From: Nematostella vectensis
Lineage: Eukaryota; Cnidaria; Anthozoa; Actiniaria; Edwardsiidae
Direction: 5' to 3'
DNA length: 64,000 nt
Assembly: GCF_932526225.1 (NCBI RefSeq)
Contig: NC_064034.1
Coordinates: 2,776,001-2,840,000, forward strand
In this document: positions 50,430 to 62,700 of the stretch, piece after piece
Position numbering within the stretch: position 1 is the stretch's first letter
Layout: each line of letters opens with the position of its first letter
Notes under the pieces: model-generated
Seen by the model: the letters and a program-made list of their open reading frames with translations, nothing else
What the model was told of the DNA's origin: nothing
The model's database searches: none
Position numbers and translations under genes: made by a program

Positions 50430-50965
50430 TGCTAAAATGCTGACAAGTAACACCAAATATGTTCCATAGATCTGTATTTGTCTGTGAGTTGTTGCAATAT
50501 AATTTACACAATGTGCGAATACTTTTTTCTCCACATCAATCAGAAATTTTAATACCAAGTTTCATTTATTTAAAAACAACGGACGGAGATTATAAGGTGT
50601 CGTAACTGTTCTCCAGACTTTGACTGTACTGGTTCAATAGTTAGGACTGCAGCCTTTCTATCTACCAGATTTGATCAAAAAAGGAACCCTCCTGACGAAT
50701 GCATAAATTCCAGTTCGCTACAAATAGCAAGTACTGAAAAAGAAACAGCTACTGAAAAAATTGTAAATAGAATGTGTCATAGACTGTATGAGTCGAACCA
50801 GGCACTTGTCCTGACTCAGTGAGTTCTAATATTCTCTGTTGCACTTATCTACAACTCCGCTTTCAGTTGTTGACTTGTTTCATAATTATTTGTTTTGGTC
50901 GTTTTACATTTCTGGTTGCCGCTGTTTATTGTTTCCATAATAACTTTGTTGCTTTACATGCAAAA
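50430..50965. other. Convergent intergenic gap
   Basis: Lies between the archaemetzincin stop and the class C GPCR stop. No gene was seen; it holds the GPCR poly(A) signal. Confidence 0.5.
50925..50930 (-). terminator. Poly(A) signal of the class C GPCR
   Basis: TTTATT on the plus strand (AATAAA on the minus strand), only 36 bp past the stop codon. Confidence 0.45.
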
Positions 50966-53900
50966 CTAGACTGGCGAACCCGAGTAATGCGAGCTGTGAT
51001 TACAAGACTTGTTCCGTAGCTCTGTGCGTACGAACTCCGCCGTGTTTTTGTTAGGGCGGAATACGATGATGAAGATCTTCGGTGCGAAAACACAACCTAG
51101 AAGTCCATACGAGCTCAGCAATATCGTTGCCGCGGACAAAACCGCCACATACCACCCCTCAAGGGCATAATCAATGGGCTGGTAAACAATCCATGAGAGA
51201 AGAAAAATGTACAGCGAGAAACTGATGTATTTGGCCTCGTTGAAGTTTGCGGGGAGATTTCTGGCGCGGAATGCGTAGTACGTGCAGAGCGCGGCCATTG
51301 AGAGTACATAGGCAAGCATGAGGTTCTCAAGGACTTGTCCAATCACATGTTTGTACGGCTTGCACGTGTACAGCACGTGGGATTTGGGGGCGATGGTCCG
51401 ATGCACGTAGGGCGGATCGAAGACTATCCAGACGGCCGCTAAGAGGACTTGGATGCTAAGAACGGCGAGAAGGGCAAGGACTTGTCGCTTTGTGCTGCAG
51501 ATAAATACGCCGATCCAGTTCTTGATGCGCGACACGTTGAATGCATGCACTATCTGCATGGTTTTCAGGAACAGCGCCGAGCACACCAGTGTGTAGATGA
51601 CGAAGCGCACGGGCTTTAGGATAGAACAAAGTGTATCCGACGGCACGAAGATGTAAAGCAACGCAACCGCGAATCCAAGCGCAATCCCCAGCAGCAACAC
51701 AAAACTGTAGATTTTATTGGAAGCCTTCACAATAGGTGACATGCGATGGCGGATGAAGTGGTAACAAGTGACGATGACAAGCCCAAGGCCTACTGCTATT
51801 AGTACCTGTAGTGCCACAGCGCTGAAGTTTGTCCATTGGATGTTGAGGACTTGTAGATCGATGCAAAGTGTCCTCTGAGAGTTTGATGCCTGCGTGACTG
51901 TACACTCCGTACAGTTGGTCACGCCATATGTCACGCTAATGCTACCATCCGGGCACTTGAAGCACTTCCAGCAGCAGTGATTAGTCACTGCTTTCCACTC
52001 CCCCGGTTTACACTCTGCTACACACTCCGAACTCGGAGGAATATCGCGACCGAGTGCGTCCTTTCTGAGACCTTCCGCGACCTCATCTTTACTGTTATGT
52101 AATTTTTGCCATGAGATGGAAGATGTATTCATATATATTTTATCATTGCGTTTTTTATCCCACGATCCGACCAATACTTTCTTTAGAGTTACACTTGTGT
52201 TGCTTAACCGGAAGTCAAAGTAGCCAATATCATAAAACGCATGCTTTGGGTCACCATTCTCATCCAAGGTCACGTGACCTGTACTTCCCTCAAAGCTGAC
52301 ATGCCTTAGGTATTGCGCCACCTCAAAAGGCTTCACCACAGGGTCAACTTCTGGGCATCCTTTACCATGTGGGACGTGATCGCTGTCGCTGGCTTTACAT
52401 TGATGCATACTATTCAGCGCATGCGCGACAGCGTATACTGTATCGATTACGTATGGCACAAACTCGTCCATCATGCTCTCGATGAGTATGTCAGCGGATA
52501 TGTTATTGCTGCATTCCCGCATGTTAGCCGCCGTGGAGCAATACTCATTGGTCATGTGATCCCAAAACTCGTGCCACCAAGGATGCGCTGTACTCCGGTC
52601 CTGTTTTAGCTTAGCCTCCAGGAAGTCACGGTAACCGGCGAGGCTTGAGATGCGAGGCAGCTGAACCCCTAGATGGATACCTGGAATACATTGAGAGAGC
52701 CCCCGTCAGTCACACTGTTAATGAAGGGCACTGTTGATGAAGGGGGGTAGGGGTGGGGAGGTAGATATGGGGGGTGGGGTGGGGGGCACCTGATAACCCC
52801 TAGATAGATAACTGGAAATTAATTGAGAGCGTCTCCCTCAGTCACACTGTGGATGAAGGGCGCTGATGATGAAGGGGGGAGGGAAGGTGGTAGATGTAGG
52901 TCGTCTGTGGAGGGGGGGGGGGAGTAGCTAAACCGAGATGGATACTTGGATCAATTGGCACGTCACCCTCAACTACACTGTTATTGTAGGAAGAGAAGGA
53001 TATAGGGTAACTATGTACTATGTCGTTCATCCAGAAATCTATTACTCACCTGTGGTCTCGATGCCCGCATTTGATGGAAGAAACTCTGGCTTCACCATAG
53101 CGAAAGCCTCACTAAATATCCATACTCGTCCCGTTAGCCCTTGTCGCGCCGCTTCTATCAGCAGATCGCGCCCCTGGAAGGCGTGGCTCCAAACGATAAT
53201 GACCTGTGATGGATGATAGGGGTAGGCCTAAGAGGCTTTCAAAAAGGTATAGCTTCAATAAATAATGATGACCTGGTAGGGATAATAGTTTTAGGCCTGA
53301 GAGGATTTCAGGAAACGGTATAGCTCACAAAGAATGATGACCTGGTTTGGATGATAGTTTTAGGCCTGAAAGGTTTTCAGGGAAAGGCATTGCCCCAAAG
53401 AATGATGACCTGGTAGGGATGATAGTTTTAGGCCTGAAAGGTTCAGGAAAAGGTTAGGATTCCTAACCACTCCGTCGTAAGAGAATGGTGCGTGAACTGT
53501 TGAATGCACAAAAGATTGAAAAAGGAATGTAACTAGCTGATACAAAGGAGCCAGGTACTTTGAAGAAATACTTTTAGCCATGAAATAGGGCGTGGCTCGC
53601 GCCATGCCTCGCACCCAACACCGAGTTCTACGCCACTCCACACCCCAAAACTGGCACAGTTTCCTACTCCGTGCCCTGATACTATGGAACCACCTTCCAC
53701 AGTCTGTCATTGACACGAGAGGCTTTCCAGAGGCCTTCTACGCTGGGCTTTAGATTTCAACATGCATGCGCACTAATATTTTTGTACAAATATGTTGCGC
53801 AATAAAGTGAAGTAAAGGGTATTATTGTGATCAGGCATGTTCACAAGCACGGGCCCAAGAGAACCCTAAAGAGAAATCTCTGCCACAATATCTGGGGGTC

Positions 53901-55393
53901 ACCTTCCCTCCCCAACCTGTAGGTCGTTGGTGTTCGGCCCCTGTAGAATGCATATTCTTCTACAGTAATGAAATTGGACAAGTAAAGATGACATATTTGA
54001 AATGGCTCTTAACACTGTTGGTTTAAGGAGAGGGAAGTTCACTCTTTTACGGTGAACGTTTGAAGCTCGGATCACCAACATTGGTATTCGAACCTTAATA
54101 CTTGACCGGTTTTTTAAAACGGATACGATGGAGCGCAGTCTCCAGGCGTAGTTTGATATGTGGATGAAGCCAAGCACTTCAATGCAGAAAGTACCGCGCT
54201 CTTGTGACTCGCGGTCTAAAGCACGTACTCCGTGTCTTCCGTAGGAGTCCTCAACCGCTACTGCAGCAACGTACCTGCCAACAAGAGGAAGAAAGGGAAT
54301 AAAAAAGATAAGAATGAGCGATAAGTTTTATTTAAGCATTTAAAGTACTCGGACCAGCGAAAGGGAAACAAAGGAGAGAACATTTATCTTTAAACTGATT
54401 CCATTAGACTTTCCTAAGAACACGTTAAATCTTAGTATCTACTGTACTTGTATTGTTTTCGTAAACAGTAAGTGCGTCGGAAAGATTCCAGGAACGAAGG
54501 GGCCTAGGACCCGAATTACCTCCACTGATACAAGTCGATTATATCGGCTACTGCCTTTGCCTGGTTCACGTCGGGAGGAATGGTGCGAAAGAAGGTCTTA
54601 TAGAGTGGCGAGCTGAGTTCTTCGCTTGTCGCCGAAGCGTCCACAAGTGGAATTCGAACTGCCTGAAGGAAATTAGCCAGTGGTAACGCGGCTCTCGACG
54701 TGAGGGCGCCCACAATGGCGGCAATGGGATATGACACGCTCTCATTCATGGAAGCCTCGCATGTCCCGTATGTTATACATGTGCATCGTTGGTCTGGCGT
54801 GCATTTGACGCATGCGCAGTTGAGATTAGAAGCAAGAGCAAAGATGTACGCATGCCTGGCCGCCTTGATAGGGTCTTGACAGAAATCTCTGATGTCGAGC
54901 CCCAAGGTTACGTTTGGAGGGAGAATGTGGGGGTCTGCGTTGATTTTGTTGACGGCGTAAATCATGGCTTGGACCCTACCAAGTCCAGGTGTGTAGAAAG
55001 ATGCGCAACTGGAAAGAAAAGAACAGACACACATACACATTATCATCCATTTTTTATCTAGAAATGTGGTGACTGGCAAAGAAGCCCAAACGACAGATGC
55101 AAAATTCTGGTTCTTTCACAAAATGCTTGAAGAAAATAAAAAGTTATAGTTGTGGTTAGAGCCCCGTACAATATAATTCATTATGGTACTTACGGGTTTG
55201 AGAGGTTTTCTCTATGCAGTCGGGCTAGACCTCCGATGATTATATCACCTGGTTGGTACAATCGATAATAGTTCGGAGCATGATTGGCATGTGAGAAGTG
55301 GGCTCGGTAAGATCTCGTACTTGTGACAGCTATAGCGAGAAAAATCACAAGACCGAGGCGAGATAACTTTAAGGGGCTTTGAAGTTTTCCCAT
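50966..55393 (-). CDS. Class C GPCR, metabotropic-glutamate-receptor-like, 5 exons
   Basis: Cell-surface receptor with a Venus-flytrap ligand domain. Exons (minus): 55393-55194, 55008-54520, 54274-54094, 53203-53050, 52680-50966; phases match, 2739 nt, 912 aa. A signal peptide (LSRLGLVIFLAIAVTS) is followed by YQPGDIIIGGLARLH. The ligand domain has QAMIYAVNKIN, IPLVDASATSEELS, TIPPDVNQAKAVADII and VIIVWSHAFQGRDLL; the Thr of the mGluR AST motif is kept. The cysteine-rich domain is CKPGEWKAVTNHCCWKCFKC to NSQRTLC, then seven TM helices from about residue 585 to 830 (PVRFVIYTLVCSALFLKT, VLALLAVLSIQVLLAAVWIV, KYISFSLYIFLLSWIVY). The tail is short, without an obvious Homer-binding motif. The exon 3 donor GTTCGA is weak. 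Ligand cannot be assigned; amino acids are likely. Confidence 0.9.
52660..52990 (-). repeat. Triplicated acceptor/exon edge of class C GPCR exon 5
   Basis: The junction at 52680 (forward CCCTAGATGGATAC|CTGGAATACATTGAGAG) recurs at 52811 (CCCTAGATAGATAA|CTGGAAATTAATTGAGAG) and, more diverged, at about 52944 (GAGATGGATA|CTTGGATCAATTG). Each is followed by CAGTCACACTGT-like and GATGAAGGG blocks. Period about 131-133 bp; the acceptor AG remains in the copies. Confidence 0.85.
53190..53450 (-). repeat. Four-copy acceptor/exon edge of class C GPCR exon 4
   Basis: Minus-strand acceptor TATCATCCATCACAG|GTCATTATCGTTTGG (exon start 53203) recurs upstream in the intron as TATCCCTACCAG|GTCATCATT (53272), TCATCCAAACCAG|GTCATCATTC (53341) and TCATCCCTACCAG|GTCATCATTC (53409). 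Period 68-69 bp. All copies keep an intact AG. Confidence 0.88.
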
Positions 55394-56033
55394 CCTTTTT
55401 GAGTCAAGCTAGTTTACTGTAATGAAAAACAAAATGTTTTAGCAGGACAGACAAATGCTTGGGGCAAAAGACTGCCGAGGTGGCGTCTGTTGGTCTTGGC
55501 AAACGACCTGAAGACACCAATTTCTAATGCTGCTGGCATTAAATGTGCAATGAATATCAAGATCTCTCACACGATAGTCTACCTGATCTGTTGTAATCGT
55601 GCTCGAGCATTTTTAGCCACTTTTCACCGCAAAACAGATAACCCTAAGCGTGGGTAGGAAATTAGCTTTCGAGGGTTTCCAGTATTTTTCCTTTCTTTTT
55701 AATTGCGTTTTACAAACCTCTAGCGCGGCAGGAAACTCGACATAAAAACGTTCCTGCAGGGTTTCACTTAGTCGCGCTATTTTTTTTCAAGAGTAGAAAA
55801 TGCGAAACGGGTGGAAGTGCGTAAGGCTGAAAGCTCTGGGTATCTAGATCAACTCGAGCACGTGCATTGAATTGCATTATGGTATCCGGTATTATGTACA
55901 GGATCCTTTCCACTATAACAACAGCCAAAACACTTATTGTGATAGAATGAAAACGGGGGGTTTTTGACCGCCTACGTTGAAGTGAGAAAAACTGTAAGAA
56001 CTATTTCCGAAATACTTATTTCTTGCTAACCTT
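55394..56033. other. Upstream region of the class C GPCR, no gene seen
   Basis: No exon or repeat recognised. Presumably contains the receptor promoter. Confidence 0.4.
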
Positions 56034-56813
56034 TCATGTACCACAAGCCTTCGATGGACCACGAGCGGGCCACTGTTAATAATTACTCTTTTTCATATTT
56101 AATGTAATGAATAAAGTTAAAAGGGTATATTGAGTTTCACCTATCCATTTTCTTTCGGATCGATATGAGAAATTTTTTCGACTCCCATTGAGGCCAATGT
56201 GTTACGACGATACACTTTTATGAATGATTTTGATAGATTATAGAGAATTAAGTCGAACATAAATACAGGCACCATTAATTTGGATTCGAAAACGAAATTC
56301 CTATTTTAGAATTAAAGCTAAGGAAAAGGCAGCATGTCACACCGTCTAATCAAATGATATGATTTTCTCTGTAAGTTCAATGTTTAACTTTCGAAAATAC
56401 TGCAAGTTTTTTTTTGTTTTCTGAGAATTCCAACAGCACTTTGGCACTTCTTACAGTTTAGCTAGAAATACGACGGCTAATTAAAAAAGGAATATGTCAG
56501 CCAGATTTTGCATTTGAATTTCCCCAGCATCAATGAAAAGGCAATTTTATCTGACAGCACCTGACAGGAATAAAAGAACTCAAGTAGTTATAGCTAGTTA
56601 GGTATCTTTATCCGATTACGTGAACGCTTTTGACTTCTATTCTAATCCTGCGCTTACCTTGACAAGCTGCAAACCTACGTAGCTTTGAATCGATGCTACT
56701 TGTTCAAGTGTTAAGGGGTCTTTGGCCAATTTAGTCAGCCCTCCAGCATTGTACGTATCCCCAGGAGATTTAATTCGACTATCGTAAACGCGAGGTGAAC
56801 TTAAAGTTCTCAT
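56034..56813 (-). CDS. Possible small spliced gene (two exons), unassigned
   Basis: An ATG-initiated 52-codon frame at 56813-56658 (starts MRTLSSPRVYDSRIKSPGD, includes KDPLTLEQVASIQSYVGLQL) ends exactly at a good donor, AAG|GTAAGC. An acceptor TTAACAG at 56073 would add 12 codons and TGA (56034-56036), giving a 64-residue protein; this second exon is a guess. The composition looks protein-like rather than random. I do not recognise the family. Confidence 0.3.
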
Positions 56814-59518
56814 TTTTGTTTAATAAATATAGAGACCTCTCTCTGTGAAATAGGAATGCTTTTTTTTACTATCAGAAACAATAAGTTGTAGGCTTGTAAG
56901 AAAAAAAAACGGAATACAAAAGCGTCCGTACAGCCGCACACACGGAACAAAGGTAGGTGGTTTTAGTAAATTTACATAAAGCAGATTACATTGAGATATC
57001 ATTTTTTAAAACACTCTGACCTAATTGCATCTAATCGGATTGTAATGCTAGTCTAATCACGCTAAAATTCTGCGCTAAGAAACATTGTAGAATAACAATT
57101 TTTTTATTCAATTTGTTTATCTTTTTCCTTCCACTTTTCTCTTCGCAAATACACCACATTGAAACTATAAGTGATTTATTCCTCTCCCCTACACTTGCTT
57201 AGTGCGTCACTTACTCATTGCGTCATTTATGAATCGAAACCGACTATTTGCTCTTCATTTTAATAACATTTTTAATCTTACGCCCGGACCTATTAAAGAA
57301 AGTGCTCCCACTGCCCCCTGGGCTGGCGAAACAGATGGAGCAATTTTGAATAACAATTCGGTCTGCGATTGGAGGTTTATACGATCCTCAATCGGCCCCT
57401 CGCCCGCCGACTTTTTCATATAAATGGTTCCCATTCAATGTGATAGTGATCATTTTTATTTTACAGATGGAGGAGGATTATCTTAAATTCATTCCCACCC
57501 ACGCTTCTCAATTAGAAATGTTTTTCTATCGAATAATTGTAAATAGAATTCAAGTTGATTAGACTAAATTATATCCGTAGTTCGACATAAAAAGTACAAG
57601 AGAACTTGGTGCGCATTGAGCGATGTTTCAACTACACAACATTTTTCGCAATGCTTTCATTCATTCATTCGTTTTTTTTATGTATTCAATTTTCACCAGT
57701 TATACTGGTGATGAAGGTACAACAGCTAGTCTCCAAATCAAGTACCCCTTCCACAATTCTCATATTTTTTTCCTGCTAAATTATGTTTTAATCTCAATTG
57801 ACGAAACTTTTTTTTTGCAGGCACGTTGTGCAAAAAAACATAATTTTGTAAAATGGTCTTTTTCAATAGTCTTTATATAAAAATAAGAATAAATTATAGA
57901 ACCCCACTCTCTTTCAACTTGAAACTGTCAATGTGTCTTCTTTGCAAGTTATCTTCTCGGCTTGGAGATTGTTTTTACTTACTTTCAAGATGTTTTCTTG
58001 TTTTGGTAATACCCAATTGATATATTTTTATCGTACTTTCAGCGCACTTAAAATATTTGATCAAAATATATTTTGGTTGCGCCATAAAATTAAAATTTTA
58101 ACTTAATTCTTCAGTATATAATTATTTGAATTTGAAGAAGGTATCGGACTGCTGCTAGCAATCGCTAGCGTTTTTCAAAAACGTTATTCAATCTTTGTCT
58201 TTTAACTTACCCTACAAAAATGTCTTTAAAATACCTCCAGGAGTGCGCATAGTATGAGAGATATCCCGGTGATTCAGACATTTCTGGATTTTTTTCAAGA
58301 TGAATGTCCCCTTATAAAAATGTGTATGGACCTGCAACTATTTAGAATATCTGCCAAATCACAGACCAACAAATCGGAATAAGGTTCCTACTGTCCGAGT
58401 AGCAGCTGTTATTACCCCGTTTTTATAAAAGTCCATTCATAATATCATAGAAATTAGTTTTCATATGTTATATTACCATTAAAATACCCATCGATTACTT
58501 ATGTTTTTATTAGATGAACAAACAAACGCTCAAATAGCAATTCTTTTTAACCGTTTCTAAGTTATTTTGAGTGCAATGCGTTATTGTGAAATGCAGCGCA
58601 ACGTTTCTTATAGAGACTACAAAGAAAGCAGGGTTTGAGCAAGAGCATAGCTCGTTGTTTCGGGAAAATAATCTGGAATGATATTTAATGATCAAACACC
58701 TGTTATATGCGAAATTGCATATGACAGAATGTCAAATATGCGTGAAATAACGTAGCACATCTGCGCTTAGTGGTGTTGTCTTAGCATTTCACAACGGAAT
58801 GTTTTTTTTTTTTGTTCAGATTAGAAAGAAAATAAATGGTGATCCTAGTATGACATCCCTACCCCTATAACTTAGCGAAATATACTGGTTCCGGTGGTTC
58901 CTCTTTTTAGTAATGCCGCCTAAATCTAGTTGTTTTTTGGCATTACTTAAAAGAGGAACCGCCGGAACCGGTGGAACCAGCTTGTGCTGAGCTTCTTCTC
59001 CTGCGACACTCGCGTGGGTCAGCGGGTCCACTTCGTAGTGAATCCAAGCTTAGCTTTGAGGACACACCACGTTCAATAATCGGTCGGATGGTACTCTTTC
59101 CGATTAACGGAACAGTTTCGGAAAGGGTCGTGTCATCTATGTAGTTCCAATGCTATAAATAGCCGGGGCTGACAAATACATGAACAAAATGTAAAGCTCA
59201 GAAACTTTTTTCACAAAACAAGATATAATATATCTATCTACGTATATAAATAAGCCGTCAGACCAGGCATGTGACACGCCGTGTACTGGAACTTGACTGA
59301 TAGTATGAAACTTAAAATAGAGGGAAGGTCTCTTGTTTCACTCGGATTATCTCTATTTTACTCAAAAGTAGTCAGGAGTTAATGGGTTAATACACGGAAA
59401 ATAAGGCATGTCATTTGGGACAAGTCCATTATCCTTGTCCGTTTGACTCTTTTACTCATTAACTTTATACAGTGTTTTTGTAAATTCTAAATTATCCTAT
59501 TAAATAAACTACATACAT
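56814..59518. other. Intergenic, no gene seen
   Basis: AT-rich. A short inverted repeat near 58885-58972 (CCGGTGGTTCCTCTTTT / AAAAGAGGAACCGCCGG) may be a small fold-back element. Nothing coding was recognised. Confidence 0.5.
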
Positions 59519-59745
59519 CTATTTCAGTAAACGTTGTCAGTGCTAATGGCGAATGCCAATTGGCAAATAGCAGTTCTAAGACCAATCACTGCTTATAGGT
59601 ATAATTATTTGTAAGAATAAACATGATAAGTAATAAATTATCCACATTTTCGTACATTTAGTAGAGTTCCACGGTTTTTTTATGGGAGAACTGCCATTTG
59701 ACAATCGCCATTTGCAATTTGCACTGACAACGTTATTTGAAATAG
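59519..59745. mobile_element. MITE copy 1 (ends CTATTTCA … TGAAATAG)
   Basis: Inverted ends share ACGTTGTCAGTGC, then GGCGAATGCCAATTGGCAAAT-like sequence and AGTTCT/AGAACT. 227 bp, non-coding, just downstream of the ALKBH7 stop codon. Same family as 61505-61740. Confidence 0.75.
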
Positions 59746-59762
59746 GTGTAAATATATATTGA

Positions 59763-62700
59763 TCATTCAGGCTGGTTCCGTAGTATCACTGATATGCGTC
59801 TGTCTCTCAAGATGTGCTCTCCACGCCAGTATGACATCTCATCTGATAACACCTCGTGGGTGAACTCATATCTGACAGCATTCCTGGAAATAGCAAAATC
59901 AAATTATACATAAAAAAAATTGAGAGCAAGCTTTTAAAAATGCTTTTTATGTTTACTCTACATGTGTATCTTAAAAATAATCAATCTTTCCTACAATAAT
60001 TTATATAGAGACTGAAGCTAAACATTAACCTTAGAATCTCTCACAGGATGGATCACAGATCATTTGTTGCCCAAATGAAACTTTATACTCTGTGTACAAA
60101 TCATTAGATGTGTAACATACAAATGACCCCAAAAAGTAGTGGTATCTAAATTTTGGTGCACCAGGACAAGCAGAAAATAGCCTTTTCCCGGATTTGTTTT
60201 GTCAAACCTTGCAAGAAATTGTAACAATGGACAGCTGATTAATTAAATATTTTCAACCTTAATTCTGCGAATTAAGCACTACGAATCTATTCTGAAAGAA
60301 TTACTGTAACATTCTTAAGTAGATACAGTAACTAATTCTTAGCTTCTTATGAATAAATGGAATTAAGTTTGATGATTTTACCTGATGATGTACATTGAGC
60401 GCGCAGGAAGAAGTGTGTCCACCATAACAGTGTTGTGCTCCTTGTGTACAAATCTCATCACTGATGATGAAAGCAGGCTGAGACCAGCTATTGTTGAGCC
60501 ACAGAACTAAAATGACAATATTAATAGATATCATATATACAATATATTGAAATAAGGGTTACTGTTTGGTCAATAAAATGAGAAACGGTAATCATAGAAA
60601 TTTCAGACTCTTGCTGTAAATGTATGCATCACACAAATTAAACATAGAACTGTTGCAGATATTAAACAAAGTTATCTCTAGTGAGTGATGTCATTTAGAA
60701 GTTTGCATTAGACAATAAGAGAGCAACAAACTCAATATGCTGTACAGTACATGTACAAAATGCTTAGAGTTCTCAACTTTGCCTATTTGGAGGGAGCTCA
60801 CATCTATAAGAGAGAGTGAAAGATAAAAATATTCACAGAGGAAAATGTAGGGAGAAAATTGTTTGTGAATATAGGAAGACAACCCAATGTTGTTAAACTA
60901 TGCAATACAGTAAATGGATAAAAAATAAAAAGTACACATCTAAAAACTTACTTTGACACTGTCAATGTGAGGTTTTATGTATCTGGAAGGAAGAACAAAG
61001 TCTTTAACAACACAACCTGTGAAACGGTGAACCCCTTTAATCAGGTGTAGGCATATTTAAGACAATATTAAGACATATTTAAGACAATTTTAAGACATAT
61101 TTAAGACAATATTAAGACATATTTAAGACAATATTAAGACATATTTTTTTTCACTGTTTGAATTTCTCACGAGTGATTGGTCAGAAGAACATTCCATACA
61201 TATTTCTGGTGTTCACAAGACTGGACTTTGCTTCAGCCATATAAACACAAAAAATAAGTTATTTTAGTACAGCTATTTTTCAAATCTTTATTTACCCATT
61301 TGGTGCCAAGTCTAGCCCATGAACTCTTGGTAGAAGCTTGGTTCCTGGGCTAAATGCAGTATCCTTCATTTTCTTGAAGATCCTCAGTATCTCAACAGGC
61401 CATTGGGATTTTTCTGTTTCTCTGTAGCCATGAATTGCCTGGAAGGGAGAGGAATAATTTTTTTAGTGTATTAAACAATAGACCATATGCCACTTTGTAT
61501 ACAACTATTTCAATAATTGTTGTCAGTGCAAATGGCAAATGGTGATTGGCAAATGGCAGTTCTACGACCGAAAGGAACCATATGTCTCAAAGAATATGGA
61601 ATAATCAAAACAATTATCCATTAAAAGTTACCAATGCTTGGCTCAGACATTGCTGGACTTTATTTAACACCTTTAATTTTACGAATAAATAGTACCGATA
61701 ACCCATTTGCTATTCGCACTGACAACCTTTTGTGAAATAGGTGTATACTCACATAACTACCATGGAAGAATCTCTTACTGTGCTTGTCAATATTTTGTGA
61801 GCTATCACCTTCAATTTTCAATGGCTAAATCACCTAGCATCTGTTATAGCTTTCTCTCAAAACACTGTGGTCAGTTTTTGAGAGATTTAGAGTAGGCTGT
61901 ATTTTATTACATTTGTTGTTTTGTTCCTGGAAATTATTAATGTCACTTAGCTCTGACTCTCTGACTTGCAACAGAACATAAAAAGGGGTGATGGATACTT
62001 TTTATAAAGAGTAAGATCAGTTAAATAATTTAGACATGGGGTTTTGAGTAATGATTCAAGTATACTTAAGTTAAATCAAAAACGAAAACAATGTACTCAA
62101 GTTAAGAATAATATAGTCAAATTCTTACTCGTGCTTTCATTGGTCAAAGTGAGATTTTTTGTAGAATTCAATAGTTGAAAAGTAGAATTCAATGAAAGCA
62201 CAGGTGTACCGCAAAATTGTTTCCAACACGAATCATATCATTTAAACTTATGCTTACATAGCTGAGAAAATCAAAGTTCTCATCAAACTACTGTAGTTTT
62301 GGTATGGATAAATGGACTTGTTTAGGAAGAAACTTTCGCTCTGAGATTTAGTCTGAATTTACCAGAAGTTGAAAAACTTTCCAAGCCTTTGACACCAACA
62401 TTACGGCTCTTGGCGCAGAAAAGAAAAAAAACATAAATGAAAATACAATTGCTACGTATATTTCAAACGAAATACAAGAATACAAAGAGTGTATCACGGC
62501 CTACAACACCAGAAAAAAGCACCAGAGTGGCTACCCACTAAGCGTAAAAATCCTTCTGTACCACAACACGTTTCTCGATAGTGCAGTGAGCAATCCATTT
62601 CTGGAACTCACTCCAAGAATTCCTCAATGGACATTGCTGTCAACCTCCACGTTTACTATCAATCCAGAGGAAGTCATGATTTTCTCTAAATTTGAACGGA

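Noticed and set aside
53899-54177. Extension of class C GPCR exon 3 past 54094
   Set aside because: The frame past 54094 loses receptor similarity. A donor at 54093 joins in phase to VIIVWSHAFQG in exon 4, which restores the family sequence.
55009-55079. MPVTTFLDKKW start for the class C GPCR
   Set aside because: This is intron read upstream of the TTTCCAG acceptor at 55009. The upstream exon at 55194-55393 supplies a signal peptide and joins in phase.
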